From Herbaspirillum huttiense (lineage in GTDB: Bacteria; Pseudomonadota; Gammaproteobacteria; Burkholderiales; Burkholderiaceae_D): a stretch of 64,000 nt of DNA. Below are positions 27,967-37,155 of this stretch, piece after piece. Under the pieces are notes generated by a model, which was not told the origin of the DNA, made no database searches, and was given only the letters and a program-made list of their open reading frames with translations. Every line of letters begins with the position of its first letter. The stretch's first letter is position 1. Location: positions 1,860,001 to 1,924,000 of the forward strand of contig NZ_CP037993.1 of NCBI RefSeq assembly GCF_004367745.1. The letters are read 5' to 3'. The translations under genes and the position numbers were made by a program.

Positions 27967-29571
27967 ATGAGCAATCCCAATTCCGCCGACGTGGTGGTGA
28001 TCGGTGCCGGTGTGACCGGCGCCTTGCTGGCCACGCGCCTGGCCAAGACCGGCAAGTCGGTGCTGCTGCTGGAATCCGGCCCGCGCATGGGCCGCGACCA
28101 ACTGGTCGAACGTTTCCGCAGTTCGGCTTTCAAGTCCGACTTCATGGCGCCGTATCCGTATTCGCCGCTGGCACCGCACCCGCGCTATACCCCGGAGCCC
28201 AACGGCTATCTGCAGCAGAAGGGGCCTCATGCCTTCAATGCGCAGTACATCCGCATGTTCGGCGGCACCAGCTGGCACTGGGCGGCGCAGTTGTGGCGCT
28301 ATGTACCCAACGACTTCCGCCAGCACAGTCTGTATGGCGTCGGCAAGGATTGGCCGATCAGCTATGACGACCTGGAAGACTATTACTACCAGGCCGAGGT
28401 CATCGCCGGTGTCGGCGGTTCGCCCGAGAGCGGCTCGCCGCGCAAGCATCCTTTTCCGATGGAGCGGGTGCCGGCCTCGTGGCTGCAGCAACGCGTGACG
28501 GCCCGCCTGGCGCCGGAATTCACCGTGCTTGACGACAGCACCGGCCGCAACAGCCGCAACTATGACGGCCGTCCGGCCTGCTGCGGCAACAACAACTGCA
28601 TGCCGCTGTGTCCCATCGATGCCCAATATCACGGCGGGCTGGCTGCGCAGCAGGCTGAAGACAGCGGCGTGCAGGTCATCACCGAGGCCGTGGTCTATCG
28701 CCTGGAACATGACGAAAAAGGTCGCATCGCCGCTGTGCATTATTACGACTGGAACAAGGTCAGCCACCGCATCACCGCGCAGACCTTCGTGCTGGCCGCC
28801 AATGCCATCGAGACCCCCAAACTGCTGTTGATGTCAGTGAGCGACAAGTTCCCGCAGGGGATCGCCAACGCCCGCGACAATGTCGGCCGCAACCTGTGCG
28901 ACCACCCGGCCATCGGCGTGACCTTCGATGTGGATGAAGAAATCTGGCCCGGCCGTGGTCCGGTCAGCCCTTGCTCCATCGGCCAGTTCCGCGATGGCGA
29001 TTTTCGTGCGGAGCACGCGCCGTTCCGCATCGATATTTCCAATGCCTCGCAGGTGGCCTCGGTGACCAAGGAAGTGCTCGCCGAGGGTTACTTCGGCAAG
29101 CGCCTGGAAGAGCAGATCCTGTTCCGCGCCGCACGCCGCCTGAGCATCAAGAACGCGCTGGAACAACTGCCGGACCGCAACAACCGCGTGACCCTGGGCG
29201 ACAAGAAGGATGAACTTGGCCTGCCCGTCCCGGCCCTGTACTGGAACGTGGACGACTACGTCGTCAAAGGCACCGAGAAGACCCGCGCCGCCTACGACGC
29301 CATCGCCGCCCGGCTGGGTGCGACCAACATCAAGCACAGCAAGAGCGGGGCGTTCTCCAATCGCCAGCACATCACCGGTACGCTCTCCATGGGCCTGGAC
29401 CCGGCCACCAGCGTCACCGACGCCTGGGGCCGCGCACACGACCACGAGAACCTGTTCATGGTCGGCACCGGCGTCATGCCCACGGTCGGCACCTGCAACG
29501 TCACGCTGACCGCGATGGCACTGGCGCTGCGCACGGCCGACAAGATCATCGAGGAGAGCCGCCATGCGTAA
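27967..29571 (+). CDS. GMC-family flavoprotein, large subunit of a periplasmic dehydrogenase
   Basis: 534 residues from the ATG at 27967 (behind GCGAGAGTG); a GTG three codons earlier is possible. FAD-binding dinucleotide fold VVVIGAGVTGALLATRLAKT at residues about 9-28, a PACCGNNNCMPLCPIDAQYH cysteine cluster (about 200-219) typical of the gluconate/2-ketogluconate/fructose dehydrogenase branch (possible Fe-S site), and a C-terminal GTGVMPTVGTCNVTLTAMAL GMC motif. It oxidises a sugar or polyol in the periplasm and passes electrons to the cytochrome subunit. Lacking its own signal, it is probably exported with the Tat small subunit. The exact substrate is not readable. Confidence 0.9.
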   Translation: MSNPNSADVVVIGAGVTGALLATRLAKTGKSVLLLESGPRMGRDQLVERFRSSAFKSDFMAPYPYSPLAPHPRYTPEPNGYLQQKGPHAFNAQYIRMFGGTSWHWAAQLWRYVPNDFRQHSLYGVGKDWPISYDDLEDYYYQAEVIAGVGGSPESGSPRKHPFPMERVPASWLQQRVTARLAPEFTVLDDSTGRNSRNYDGRPACCGNNNCMPLCPIDAQYHGGLAAQQAEDSGVQVITEAVVYRLEHDEKGRIAAVHYYDWNKVSHRITAQTFVLAANAIETPKLLLMSVSDKFPQGIANARDNVGRNLCDHPAIGVTFDVDEEIWPGRGPVSPCSIGQFRDGDFRAEHAPFRIDISNASQVASVTKEVLAEGYFGKRLEEQILFRAARRLSIKNALEQLPDRNNRVTLGDKKDELGLPVPALYWNVDDYVVKGTEKTRAAYDAIAARLGATNIKHSKSGAFSNRQHITGTLSMGLDPATSVTDAWGRAHDHENLFMVGTGVMPTVGTCNVTLTAMALALRTADKIIEESRHA

Positions 29572-30928
29572 GCCGTTCAAGCGCCTGATGGCGATGCTGT
29601 CCTTGCTGGGAGTGGTCGCGCTGGCCCATGCGGCCGATGATGCGCAGTTGATCAAGCGCGGCGAGTACCTGGCCATCGCCGGCGACTGCGCTGCCTGCCA
29701 CAGCGAGAGGGGACGCGCCCCGTTCAGCGGCGGGCATCCGATCAGCAGTCCCCTTGGCACCATCTACAGCACCAACATCACGCCCTCCAAGACCCACGGC
29801 ATCGGCCAGTACACGCCGGAGCAATTTGCCGCTGCCTTGCGTCGCGGCGTGCGTGCCGATGGCAGCAACCTGTATCCGGCCATGCCCTATACCGCCTATG
29901 CGCGGCTGAACGATGAGGACGTGGCGGCGCTGTACGCCTACTTCATGCAGGGCGTGCAGCCGGTGGACCAGGCTCCGCCGGCGACGGCGCTGCCGTTCCC
30001 GTTCAACATCCGCATGTCGATGAAGGCGTGGAACTGGCTGTTCCTGGACACCAAGCCCTTTGAGCCCGACCCGGCGCAATCGGCGCAGTGGAATCGCGGA
30101 GCCTACCTGGTGCAGGGCCTGGCCCATTGCAGCACCTGCCATACGCCGCGCAATGTGCTCATGGCCGAGCAACTGGAGCGTCGCCTGCAAGGGGCCTCGC
30201 TCGGCACCTGGTACGCGCCCGACATCAGCCCCGCTGCCTTGCAGGCCAAGCCGGCCTGGACCCGCGCCATGCTGGCCGAGTACCTGGCCAGCGGCCACGC
30301 CGCCAATGGGGCCACCGCCGGCGGACCGATGCTGGAAGCCATCGAAAAGAGTTTCTCGCGCATGACCCGTGAGGATCTGGATGCAATGGCCACCTATCTG
30401 CTGCCGGCCAGTCCGGCCGAGCCGGCTCCGGCGTCCGCGACTGCGCCGGCTGCTGCCGTCCCTGCGCTGACCCCGGTGCAGGGCGACGATACGCCCCAGG
30501 CGCTGGCCGCCATGAGTGTGGGTGCACGTGTCTATATGAACAATTGCGCCTCCTGCCACAACACCGGCGGGCAGGGCCTCAATGGACTGCCGTCCTTGCA
30601 GCAGCATCCGCTGCTGCGCCAGCCCAATGCCGACAACGTGGCCATGGCCATCCTCGAAGGCGTGCTGCCGGAGCACGGACAAGGCATGATCGGCTTTGCC
30701 CATACCTTGAACGATGGCGAGATTGCGGCGGTGACCAACTACCTGATGCAGGATCTGGGCGGCAGCAAGGTCAGCATCAGCGTCGAGCGCGTCAAAGCCT
30801 TGCGGGCCGGCGGTGAGCCCTCGCCGCTGTTGTGGGTGGCGCGCGGCGGCATGGTGCTGCTGGTGCTGGTCCTGCTGGGTGTGGCGCTCTGGTGGCGTCG
30901 CCGCAGCAAGTCAGGCACGGCTGGCTGA
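29564..30928 (+). CDS. triheme cytochrome c subunit of the FAD dehydrogenase
   Basis: 454 residues, overlapping the flavoprotein gene by 8 bp. Sec signal peptide cleaved after AHA. Three CxxCH sites: C42-A-A-C-H, C189-S-T-C-H and C328-A-S-C-H. An Ala/Pro-rich linker (about 285-305) separates the second and third heme domains, and a C-terminal helix (LLWVARGGMVLLVLVLLGVA) with basic tail RRRSK anchors it in the membrane. It passes electrons to ubiquinone, as in the acetic acid bacterial and pseudomonad gluconate dehydrogenases. Confidence 0.93.
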   Translation: MRKPFKRLMAMLSLLGVVALAHAADDAQLIKRGEYLAIAGDCAACHSERGRAPFSGGHPISSPLGTIYSTNITPSKTHGIGQYTPEQFAAALRRGVRADGSNLYPAMPYTAYARLNDEDVAALYAYFMQGVQPVDQAPPATALPFPFNIRMSMKAWNWLFLDTKPFEPDPAQSAQWNRGAYLVQGLAHCSTCHTPRNVLMAEQLERRLQGASLGTWYAPDISPAALQAKPAWTRAMLAEYLASGHAANGATAGGPMLEAIEKSFSRMTREDLDAMATYLLPASPAEPAPASATAPAAAVPALTPVQGDDTPQALAAMSVGARVYMNNCASCHNTGGQGLNGLPSLQQHPLLRQPNADNVAMAILEGVLPEHGQGMIGFAHTLNDGEIAAVTNYLMQDLGGSKVSISVERVKALRAGGEPSPLLWVARGGMVLLVLVLLGVALWWRRRSKSGTAG

Positions 30929-30974
30929 CGCCATTGGAAAGACCTTCCAACGCGCCTGACATGTCATACCAGAT

Positions 30975-31007
30975 GCCGCCCGCTTGCTCCGGGCGGCTCT
31001 TTTTTTG
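30975..31007 (+). terminator. terminator after the dehydrogenase operon
   Basis: GCCGCCCG (30975-30982) / CGGGCGGC (30990-30997) with loop CTTGCTC, then TCTTTTTTT. Confidence 0.92.
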
Positions 31008-31098
31008 TGCTGCGTGGCGGCTTTTGCGTGGCAATGGTCTGCTGCGAGTGACATTCGGGATTGTTTCGGGCTATCCTCGACACTCGATGAGGAAAAGC

Positions 31099-31947
31099 AT
31101 GAAAAAGATTTCGCAGCACCTGAAGCAACTGGGCATGGGCAGCCTGCTGCTGGCCAGCGCCTGGATGATTCCCGCTGCGGCACACGCGGACCGGCTCGGC
31201 GAGATCCAGGAGCGTGGCTCGCTGATCTGCGCCACGCTGGCCAGCAATGAGCCGCTGGGTTTCCCCGATCCGCAGAGCGGCCAGATCGTCGGTTTCGATG
31301 TGGACATGTGCAGTGCCATCGCCGCCAAGCTGGGCGTCAAGATGCGACAGCGCAGTTTGACCGTGGAAGCCCGTCTGCCGGCGCTGATCCAGGGCGAGGT
31401 TGACCTGGTCTCGGGCGCACTGGGCTATACCCGCGAGCGGGCGCGCCAGATCGATTTCACGGCTTCGCATTACCAGACGCCGATCAAGCTGCTCGTGTAC
31501 AGCGATTCCGGACTGAATCTGGTATCCGACCTGGAAGGCAAGCGTATCAGCGCCAATCGCGGTTCCACCCCGGAGCAGGCGGTGCGGCGCGTACTGCGCA
31601 AGGCCACCTTGCTGACTTTCCCTGAGACCCCGCAAACCTTCCTGGCGCTGGCCCAGCGGCAGGCCGATGCGATGGCCGTGGCCATGCCCTCGGGGATCCG
31701 CTTCGTCAACGAATCGGGCGGACGCTTCCGCTTCGTCGAAGGCGCACTGGCCTGGGAGCCGACGGCGCTGGGTGTCAAGAAGGGCGAGCACCGACTGCTG
31801 GACGCCGTCAACAAGGCGCTGGCCGCGCTGGAAAAGGACGGCGAGATCGACGCCATGTGGATCAAGTGGTTCGGTCCCAAGACCAAGTTCAATATTCCCC
31901 GCGACAAGAAGCTGACGCCCATTTCGGCATTCCGCCACGCGGGCTGA
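31099..31947 (+). CDS. polar amino acid ABC-type substrate-binding protein
   Basis: 282 residues from the ATG at 31099 (GAGGA at proper spacing; an ATG 12 bases earlier is possible). Signal peptide to about residue 30 (cleaved after AHA). SBP family 3 sequences: RGSLICATLASNEPLGF, GFDVDMCSAIAAKLGV, RLPALIQGEVDLVSGALGYT and a closing DAMWIKWFGP. It likely binds a polar amino acid in the periplasm. No permease or ATPase gene adjoins it, so it either serves a transporter encoded elsewhere or acts as an orphan sensor/scavenger. Confidence 0.88.
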   Translation: MKKISQHLKQLGMGSLLLASAWMIPAAAHADRLGEIQERGSLICATLASNEPLGFPDPQSGQIVGFDVDMCSAIAAKLGVKMRQRSLTVEARLPALIQGEVDLVSGALGYTRERARQIDFTASHYQTPIKLLVYSDSGLNLVSDLEGKRISANRGSTPEQAVRRVLRKATLLTFPETPQTFLALAQRQADAMAVAMPSGIRFVNESGGRFRFVEGALAWEPTALGVKKGEHRLLDAVNKALAALEKDGEIDAMWIKWFGPKTKFNIPRDKKLTPISAFRHAG

Positions 31948-32037
31948 CGGCATCATCCGATCCGGGCGCTGCGGCGTCCGTTTCCTTTTTTGGTTTCCTC
32001 GCGCACGGACAGCGCAACAGAGCGATAGAGCAGGTTC

Positions 32038-33408
32038 ATGGCAGTCACTTCCGCATCGTCTTCCACTTCCCCCGATCATGATGGCCTGCCGCCGCGCCAG
32101 CGGCTGCTGGCCATTGCCACGGTGGTGCTGGGCCTGAGCATCGCGGTGCTCGACGGCTCCATCGCCAATCTGGCGTTGCCGGTCATGGCCACCGACCTGA
32201 AAGCCAGCGATGCCGATGCCATCTGGGTCATCAACAGCTACCAGATCGCCATGGCGGTGTGCCTGCTGCCGCTGGCTTCGCTGGGCGAAGTGATCGGCTA
32301 CCGGCGCGTCTACCTGGGCGGCTTGTTCCTGTTCACCCTGGCCTCGCTGGCCTGCGCGGCCAGCGGCGACATGCTGCAACTGAGCCTGGCGCGGGTGCTG
32401 CAGGGGCTGGGGGCGGCTGGCATCCTGTCGGTCAATACCGCGCTGATCCGCTTCATCTATCCGGCCCGGCAGCTGGGCCGGGCCATCGGCTACAACGCGC
32501 TGGTGGCCGGGACCGGCAATGCGCTGGGGCCCACCGTGGCCGGAGTCATCCTGCATCTGGGCTCATGGCACTGGCTGTTCCTCATCAATATCCCGCTCGG
32601 GCTGGCGGCGCTGGCCGTGGGCAGCCGCGCCTTGCCGTTCAATCCCTTGTCGGCCCGCCGTTTCGATCGCCAGTCGGCGCTGCTGTGCATGGCCTTCATC
32701 GGCTTGCTGCTCTACACCATCGATGCCATCGGCCACCTGCAGGGCGGCTGGGTGGTGGCGGGCTGCGCGCTGCTGACCGCCATCAGCCTGGCATTGCTGC
32801 TCAAACTGCAGTCGCCGAGCGCGCCCATGCTGCCGCTGGACCTGCTGCGCATCCCCTTGTTTGCCTTGTCGATCGGGACCTCGTTCTGCTCCTTTGCAGC
32901 GCAGATGGCGGTTTTCGTCATGTTGCCCTTCATGCTGCAGAATCATCTGGGTATGGGCGCCGCGCGCGCGGGCATGCTGCTGACGGCCTGGCCGGTGGCC
33001 GTGGCGCTGACCGGGGTGGTGGCCGGCAAGCTGTCGGACCGCGTCGCTGCCGGTTTGCTGGGCGGGATCGGGCTGGCCGTGATGTGCCTGGGATTGCTGG
33101 CCTTGTTGACAGTGGACCGCAGCACGCCCGATGGCCTGATGCTGGCGATGTTTGCGGTGTGCGGTATCGGCTTCGGACTGTTCCAGTCGCCCAACAACCG
33201 CACCATGATCAGTGCCGCGCCGCGTGAACGGACTGGCGGAGCCAGCGGCATGCTGGGCACGGCACGCCTGACCGGGCAGACCGTCGGGGCGTCGGTGGTG
33301 GCGATGCTGATGGGGTTCTCGGGCTCGCCGTATGCGCTGGTCCTGTGCTTTGCCGCCGCCCTGGCGGGCGCGGCCAGCCTGGTCAGCCTGTCGCGGCTGC
33401 GTTATTGA
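32038..33408 (+). CDS. MFS transporter of the DHA2 (14-helix drug exporter) type
   Basis: 456 residues, highly hydrophobic with about 13-14 predicted helices. The N-terminus has the DHA2 motif LSIAVLDGSIANLALPVMAT followed by WVINSYQIAMAV (motif D1 region), and GEVIGYRRVYLGGLFLFT (motif A). Motif C appears as GNALGPTVAGVI. It is probably a drug or metabolite efflux pump driven by protons. No regulator or outer-membrane partner adjoins it. ATG start after an AGCAGG site. Confidence 0.88.
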   Translation: MAVTSASSSTSPDHDGLPPRQRLLAIATVVLGLSIAVLDGSIANLALPVMATDLKASDADAIWVINSYQIAMAVCLLPLASLGEVIGYRRVYLGGLFLFTLASLACAASGDMLQLSLARVLQGLGAAGILSVNTALIRFIYPARQLGRAIGYNALVAGTGNALGPTVAGVILHLGSWHWLFLINIPLGLAALAVGSRALPFNPLSARRFDRQSALLCMAFIGLLLYTIDAIGHLQGGWVVAGCALLTAISLALLLKLQSPSAPMLPLDLLRIPLFALSIGTSFCSFAAQMAVFVMLPFMLQNHLGMGAARAGMLLTAWPVAVALTGVVAGKLSDRVAAGLLGGIGLAVMCLGLLALLTVDRSTPDGLMLAMFAVCGIGFGLFQSPNNRTMISAAPRERTGGASGMLGTARLTGQTVGASVVAMLMGFSGSPYALVLCFAAALAGAASLVSLSRLRY

Positions 33409-33450
33409 CGGGGAGGGCGGGGCAGGGCGTCGGGACCGGGTTTGCCGGGC

Positions 33451-33798
33451 TTACAGCGCCGGTGCCAGCGTCTGGCCATGCGCATGCTGGTGCGCGGCAT
33501 GGGCCGCCACGGAGAGCGCCATGCTGAGATAGTTTTCGCTGCGGCGGCGCTGCTGCGCCTGCTGCTGTTCCAGCGCAAACAATTGCTGGTAGAGATTGCG
33601 GATCTGCTGCTGCAGCAACTGGCGCTGCTGCTTGCCATCCCGGTTGCCCGGGAAACGCGCCAGGGACTGCGCCTGCTGCTGCAGGAGCAGGATGCGGTGG
33701 CTCAATTGCGCCACCAGCTCGGCGGGGTCATGGTCCAGCGTGTCTGCCACTGCGACTTCAGCGTGGGCAGGTTGTTCTTGTTCATACGCGACGTTCAT
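33451..33798 (-). CDS. small coiled-coil hypothetical protein
   Basis: 115 residues, ATG at 33798 with CTGGAGTTC before it. The middle is rich in Gln and Leu (ILLLQQQAQSLARF, LLQQQIRNLYQQLFALEQQQ), a clear heptad pattern, followed by a His/Ala tail. No signal peptide. It could be a small structural or chaperone-like protein; no family recognised. It converges with the MFS gene. Confidence 0.65.
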   Translation of the reverse strand: MNVAYEQEQPAHAEVAVADTLDHDPAELVAQLSHRILLLQQQAQSLARFPGNRDGKQQRQLLQQQIRNLYQQLFALEQQQAQQRRRSENYLSMALSVAAHAAHQHAHGQTLAPAL

Positions 33799-33910
33799 GC
33801 GAACTCCAGCCCACAGGGGCGCAAGGATTGCAAGGGGACTGCGATAGTGCCTTCGCTTTGTTTTACGGCAGCCACGCGGACATCTTGAGCCACGGAAAGT
33901 AAAAAAAGTA

Positions 33911-33944
33911 AAAGGCGCAGTCCCCGTCAGGGGGCTGCGCCTTT
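33911..33944 (-). terminator. terminator of hpd (read leftward)
   Basis: AAAGGCGCAGTCCCC (33911-33925) / GGGGGCTGCGCCTTT (33930-33944) with a GTCA loop and one G-T pair. On the minus strand it is followed by TTTACTTTTTTT, giving an ideal terminator for hpd, whose stop is at 33993. Confidence 0.9.
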
Positions 33945-33992
33945 GACATGCGGGCGGCCTCAGGGCGGCCCGCAGTGGCTGCGGTCAGGGGA

Positions 33993-35108
33993 TCAGATCA
34001 CGCCACGGCGCATCTGGTCCAGCTCGATGGATTCGAACAGGGCCTTGAAATTGCCTTCGCCGAAGCCGTCATTGCCCTTGCGCTGGATGATTTCATAGAA
34101 CACCGGCCCGATCAGGTTCTGCGTGAAGATCTGCAGCAGCAGGCCCTGGCCATCGGTGGGTGCGCCGTCGATCAGGATCTTCAGTTCACGCAAGGCAGCC
34201 AGGTCTTCGCCATGGCCGGGGATGCGGCGTTCCACCAGGTCATAGTAGGTAGCGATGGTGTCCTGCAGCGGCACGCCGCGGGCGTAGAGGGCACGCACGG
34301 TCTGGTAGATGTCGTCGGTGCCCAGGGCGATGTGCTGGATGCCTTCGCCGTTGTACTGCTTGATGAATTCCTCGATCTGCGACTTGTCGTCGGCACTTTC
34401 GTTGATGGGGATGCGGATCTTGCCGCAGGGGCTGGTCATGGCGCGCGAACGCAGGCCGGTGACCTTGCCCTCGATGTCGAAATACTTGATCTCGCGGAAA
34501 TTGAACAGGCGCGTATAGAACGACGACCAGGTGTCCATCGCGCCGCGCATGACGTTGTGGGTCAGGTGGTCGATGTAGGTCAGGCCCACGCCCTTGGGAT
34601 TGCGCTCCACGCCAGGGAAGAACTGGAAGTCGACGTCATAGATGGAGCCATTGTCGCCATAGCGGTCCACCAGATAGAGCAGCGAGCCGCCGATGCCGCG
34701 AATGGCAGGAATGTTCAGTTCCATCGGGCCCAGCTTGGCTTCCACGCCTTCGGCACCGAGTTCGAGTGCACGTTTGTACACATGGGCCGCATCCTTGACG
34801 CGGAAGGCCATGGCGTTCACCGAAGCCCCGTGCACCTGGGCGAAGGCGGCGGCATTGCTGCCGGGTTCGCCGTTGAGGATGAAGTTGATCTGGCCCTGGC
34901 GATACAGGGTGACATTCTTGGAGCGGTGGCGCGCCACGGCGGTGAAGCCCATCAGCTCCAGCACGGCGGCAATGCCGGCCGGATCGGCGGCGGTGTACTC
35001 GACGAACTCGAAGCCGTCGGTGCCCATGGGATTGTCGAACAGGTCGCCGCTGGCGCGGACAGGGGAATTGGCGGCTGCGGTGGCGAACTGGGTGTCTGCG
35101 TGGCCCAT
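33993..35108 (-). CDS. hpd: 4-hydroxyphenylpyruvate dioxygenase
   Basis: 371 residues with two vicinal-oxygen-chelate domains. The three iron ligands are in the usual C-terminal motifs: H181 (YIDHLTHNV), H259 ([10 protein letters not shown]) and E339 (FYEIIQRKG). It converts 4-hydroxyphenylpyruvate to homogentisate in tyrosine catabolism, with O2 as cosubstrate; the product may also give pyomelanin. It is divergent from an Lrp-type regulator; no hmgA or fahA gene lies near. Confidence 0.97.
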   Translation of the reverse strand: MGHADTQFATAAANSPVRASGDLFDNPMGTDGFEFVEYTAADPAGIAAVLELMGFTAVARHRSKNVTLYRQGQINFILNGEPGSNAAAFAQVHGASVNAMAFRVKDAAHVYKRALELGAEGVEAKLGPMELNIPAIRGIGGSLLYLVDRYGDNGSIYDVDFQFFPGVERNPKGVGLTYIDHLTHNVMRGAMDTWSSFYTRLFNFREIKYFDIEGKVTGLRSRAMTSPCGKIRIPINESADDKSQIEEFIKQYNGEGIQHIALGTDDIYQTVRALYARGVPLQDTIATYYDLVERRIPGHGEDLAALRELKILIDGAPTDGQGLLLQIFTQNLIGPVFYEIIQRKGNDGFGEGNFKALFESIELDQMRRGVI

Positions 35109-35179
35109 CTGGTGTCTCCTCGTGTGGGGAGGGCCGGCAAGCGCGGCCCATGCGAGGAGTTTATTGCGTCAAGACTGCA

Positions 35180-35225
35180 ATTTGTGATTGTTTTTTGCGC
35201 GATATATTAGATAATATGCACAAAT
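35180..35225. promoter_or_regulatory. A+T-rich operator/promoter region between hpd and the Lrp gene
   Basis: ATTTGTG (35180-35186) and CACAAAT (35219-35225) form a 7-bp inverted repeat, and ATATTA-GA-TAATAT (35204-35217) is a smaller perfect one inside. This is the only A+T-rich segment in the 147-bp divergent gap and the expected binding site of the adjacent Lrp/AsnC protein. Promoters for both genes must lie here. Confidence 0.6.
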
Positions 35226-35255
35226 AATTCTTAAATATGAACTTTGGAGAGACAA

Positions 35256-35774
35256 ATGAGCATCATCAACGTGGACCGCTACGACCTGGCCTTGCTGACC
35301 GAGCTGCAACGAGATGGCCATATTACCAATAGCGCCCTCGGTCTGAAAGTCCACCTGTCCACTTCGCAGATCAGCCGTCGCGTGCAGCGGCTGGAAGAAG
35401 CCCATGTCATCGAACGCTACACCGCCGTGCTGGACCCGGCCGTGGTCGGTCTGGGCGTGACCGCGTTCACCACCGTGACCCTGGACCGCCAGGGAGAGAC
35501 TCGTGGCGAACTCTTCGAGAAGGCCGTGGAAACGATGCCGGAAGTGACCGAATGTTTCTCCGTCACGGGCGAGGGCGATTATATCCTGCGCATCGTGGCC
35601 CCCGACCTGGCCGCTTTCTCCGAATTCATGATGACGCGCCTGCTGCGCCTGCCGGGCGTGACCAACGTCAAGTCCAACATCACCCTCAAAAAGGTCAAGC
35701 AATCCCATGAACTGCCGCTGGAACACGTGATGCAGCCGGTGAAGTCGCGCCAGCGCATCCGCTTCTCGCAGTGA
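35256..35774 (+). CDS. Lrp/AsnC-family regulator, probable regulator of hpd
   Basis: 172 residues, ATG behind TTGGAGAG. HTH of AsnC type (residues about 8-55; LLTELQRDGHITNSALGLKV, STSQISRRVQRLEEAHVIER) and a RAM effector domain (about 70-155; GVTAFTTVTLD, ECFSVTGEGDYILRIVAPDL). Divergence from hpd by 147 bp and the shared A+T-rich palindromes indicate control of tyrosine degradation, perhaps with tyrosine or phenylalanine as effector, as commonly found beside hpd in proteobacteria. Confidence 0.92.
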   Translation: MSIINVDRYDLALLTELQRDGHITNSALGLKVHLSTSQISRRVQRLEEAHVIERYTAVLDPAVVGLGVTAFTTVTLDRQGETRGELFEKAVETMPEVTECFSVTGEGDYILRIVAPDLAAFSEFMMTRLLRLPGVTNVKSNITLKKVKQSHELPLEHVMQPVKSRQRIRFSQ

Positions 35775-35780
35775 TGTTTC

Positions 35781-35846
35781 AAAAAGCATGATGCCGTTAT
35801 TCAATGATTGGATGCCTCAATCATTGAATAATCGAATGATGCTTTT
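35781..35846. terminator. large imperfect inverted repeat, likely bidirectional terminator
   Basis: AAAAAGCAT plus TTATTCAATGATTG (35781-35810) is mirrored by CAATCATTGAATAA and ATGCTTTTT (35818-35846). The inner 14 bp (35797-35810/35818-35831) are exact; a 7-base bulge interrupts the outer arm. T-run after it suits termination of the Lrp gene. Confidence 0.75.
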
Positions 35847-35959
35847 TATCAGGCTTTGCTCCGCCTCTGATCCGGCTCAAGAATTCAAAAGCAATCTCCG
35901 GAGTGCCGCCCCGTCAGCGCAGGCCTAGAATCAGTGGCATCCGATTCCGGGAGCGCTCC

Positions 35960-37102
35960 ATGCTGACCATGACTTCTTCTCCTCCGCCGACTAGCTCCAC
36001 TGCCTCCACCGCCGACGTCAACGGACTCGATCCCGACACCTGCTGGCAAGCCGTGCAGCAGCGAGATGGATCGTTCGATGGCCGGTTCTGGTATGCGGTG
36101 CGCACCACCGGCGTGTACTGCAAGCCTTCCTGCGGGGCACGCACACCCTTGCGCAAGAACGTGGCCTTCCACGCCAGCTGCGCTGCGGCCGAAGCAGCGG
36201 GCTTTCGTCCATGCCAGCGCTGCAAGCCGGACCAGCCGCCCTTGCACGAGCGCCAGGCAGAGGCCATCGCGCAAGCCTGCCGCCTGATCGCGCAGGCCGA
36301 GGAACAGCCCGACACGGCCACGCTGGCGCAGGCCGCGGGCTTGAGCCGTCATCATTTTCATCGGCTCTTCAAGCAGCACACCGGCCTCACTCCCAAGGCC
36401 TATGCCGATGCCCATCGCGCCGGCCGCCTGCGCGCGCAACTCGGCGGCAGTGCCAGCGTGACCGAGACGTTCTATGACGTCGGCTTCCATTCCAGTGGCC
36501 GCTTCTATGCGCAAAGCAAGGCGCAATTGGGTATGCAGCCGGCGACCTATCGTCGTGGCGGCCGTGGCGAGAAGATCCGCTTCGCCGTTGCGCAATGCTG
36601 GCTGGGGGCCTTGCTGGTGGCGGCCACGGAGCAGGGCATCTGCGCGCTCACCTTGGGCAGCGAGCCGGAGGAGTTGCTGCGGCAACTGCAGGATCGTTTC
36701 CCCCATGCCGATCTCGCCCCCGGCGATGCCGCCTTCGAGCAGACGCTGGCACAGGTACTGACCGCGCTGGACGATCCGCAACAGGGTGCCGCCTTGCCAC
36801 TGGACGTGCGCGGTACCGCCTTCCAGCAGCGTGTGTGGCAAGCACTGCGCGCAGTGCCGCCCGGGGTCACCTTGACCTATGCCGAACTGGCTGCGCGCAT
36901 CGGCCAGCCTGCGGCGGTGCGGGCGGTCGCCAATGCCTGTGCGCGCAACGAGATCGCCGTGCTCATTCCCTGCCATCGCATCGTCCGGCTCGATGGCGCA
37001 CCCTCCGGCTATCGCTGGGGCATCGCGCGCAAGAGCGCCTTGCTGGCGCGCGAAGCCGAGGGCAGGGAAGACGCCGCCAGCCCGAAAGACCAGCGCGCCT
37101 GA
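35960..37102 (+). CDS. ada: Ada: DNA alkylation-response regulator and O6-methylguanine methyltransferase
   Basis: 380 residues from the ATG at 35960 (GGGAG site). N-terminal zinc domain with C54, C58, C85 and C88 (VYCKPSCG and PCQRCKPD), where C54 accepts methyl groups from phosphotriesters. An AraC-type HTH follows (about 115-195; LAQAAGLSRHHFHRLFKQHT). The C-terminal methyltransferase has the RG-free PCHRIV active site with C338 plus RAVANACARNEI. Methylated Ada activates itself and alkB. The context (an esterase gene and alkB downstream) is that of an adaptive-response operon. Confidence 0.95.
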   Translation: MLTMTSSPPPTSSTASTADVNGLDPDTCWQAVQQRDGSFDGRFWYAVRTTGVYCKPSCGARTPLRKNVAFHASCAAAEAAGFRPCQRCKPDQPPLHERQAEAIAQACRLIAQAEEQPDTATLAQAAGLSRHHFHRLFKQHTGLTPKAYADAHRAGRLRAQLGGSASVTETFYDVGFHSSGRFYAQSKAQLGMQPATYRRGGRGEKIRFAVAQCWLGALLVAATEQGICALTLGSEPEELLRQLQDRFPHADLAPGDAAFEQTLAQVLTALDDPQQGAALPLDVRGTAFQQRVWQALRAVPPGVTLTYAELAARIGQPAAVRAVANACARNEIAVLIPCHRIVRLDGAPSGYRWGIARKSALLAREAEGREDAASPKDQRA

Positions 37103-37155
37103 AGCCTTTGCCCGGCGCGGCTACAATAGGCCTTCCTTCATCGCTGGAGTTGCGC

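Noticed and set aside
33948..35210. Plus-strand frame opposite hpd
   Set aside because: hpd has all three iron ligands and its own terminator; the opposite frame has biased composition and no recognisable domain.
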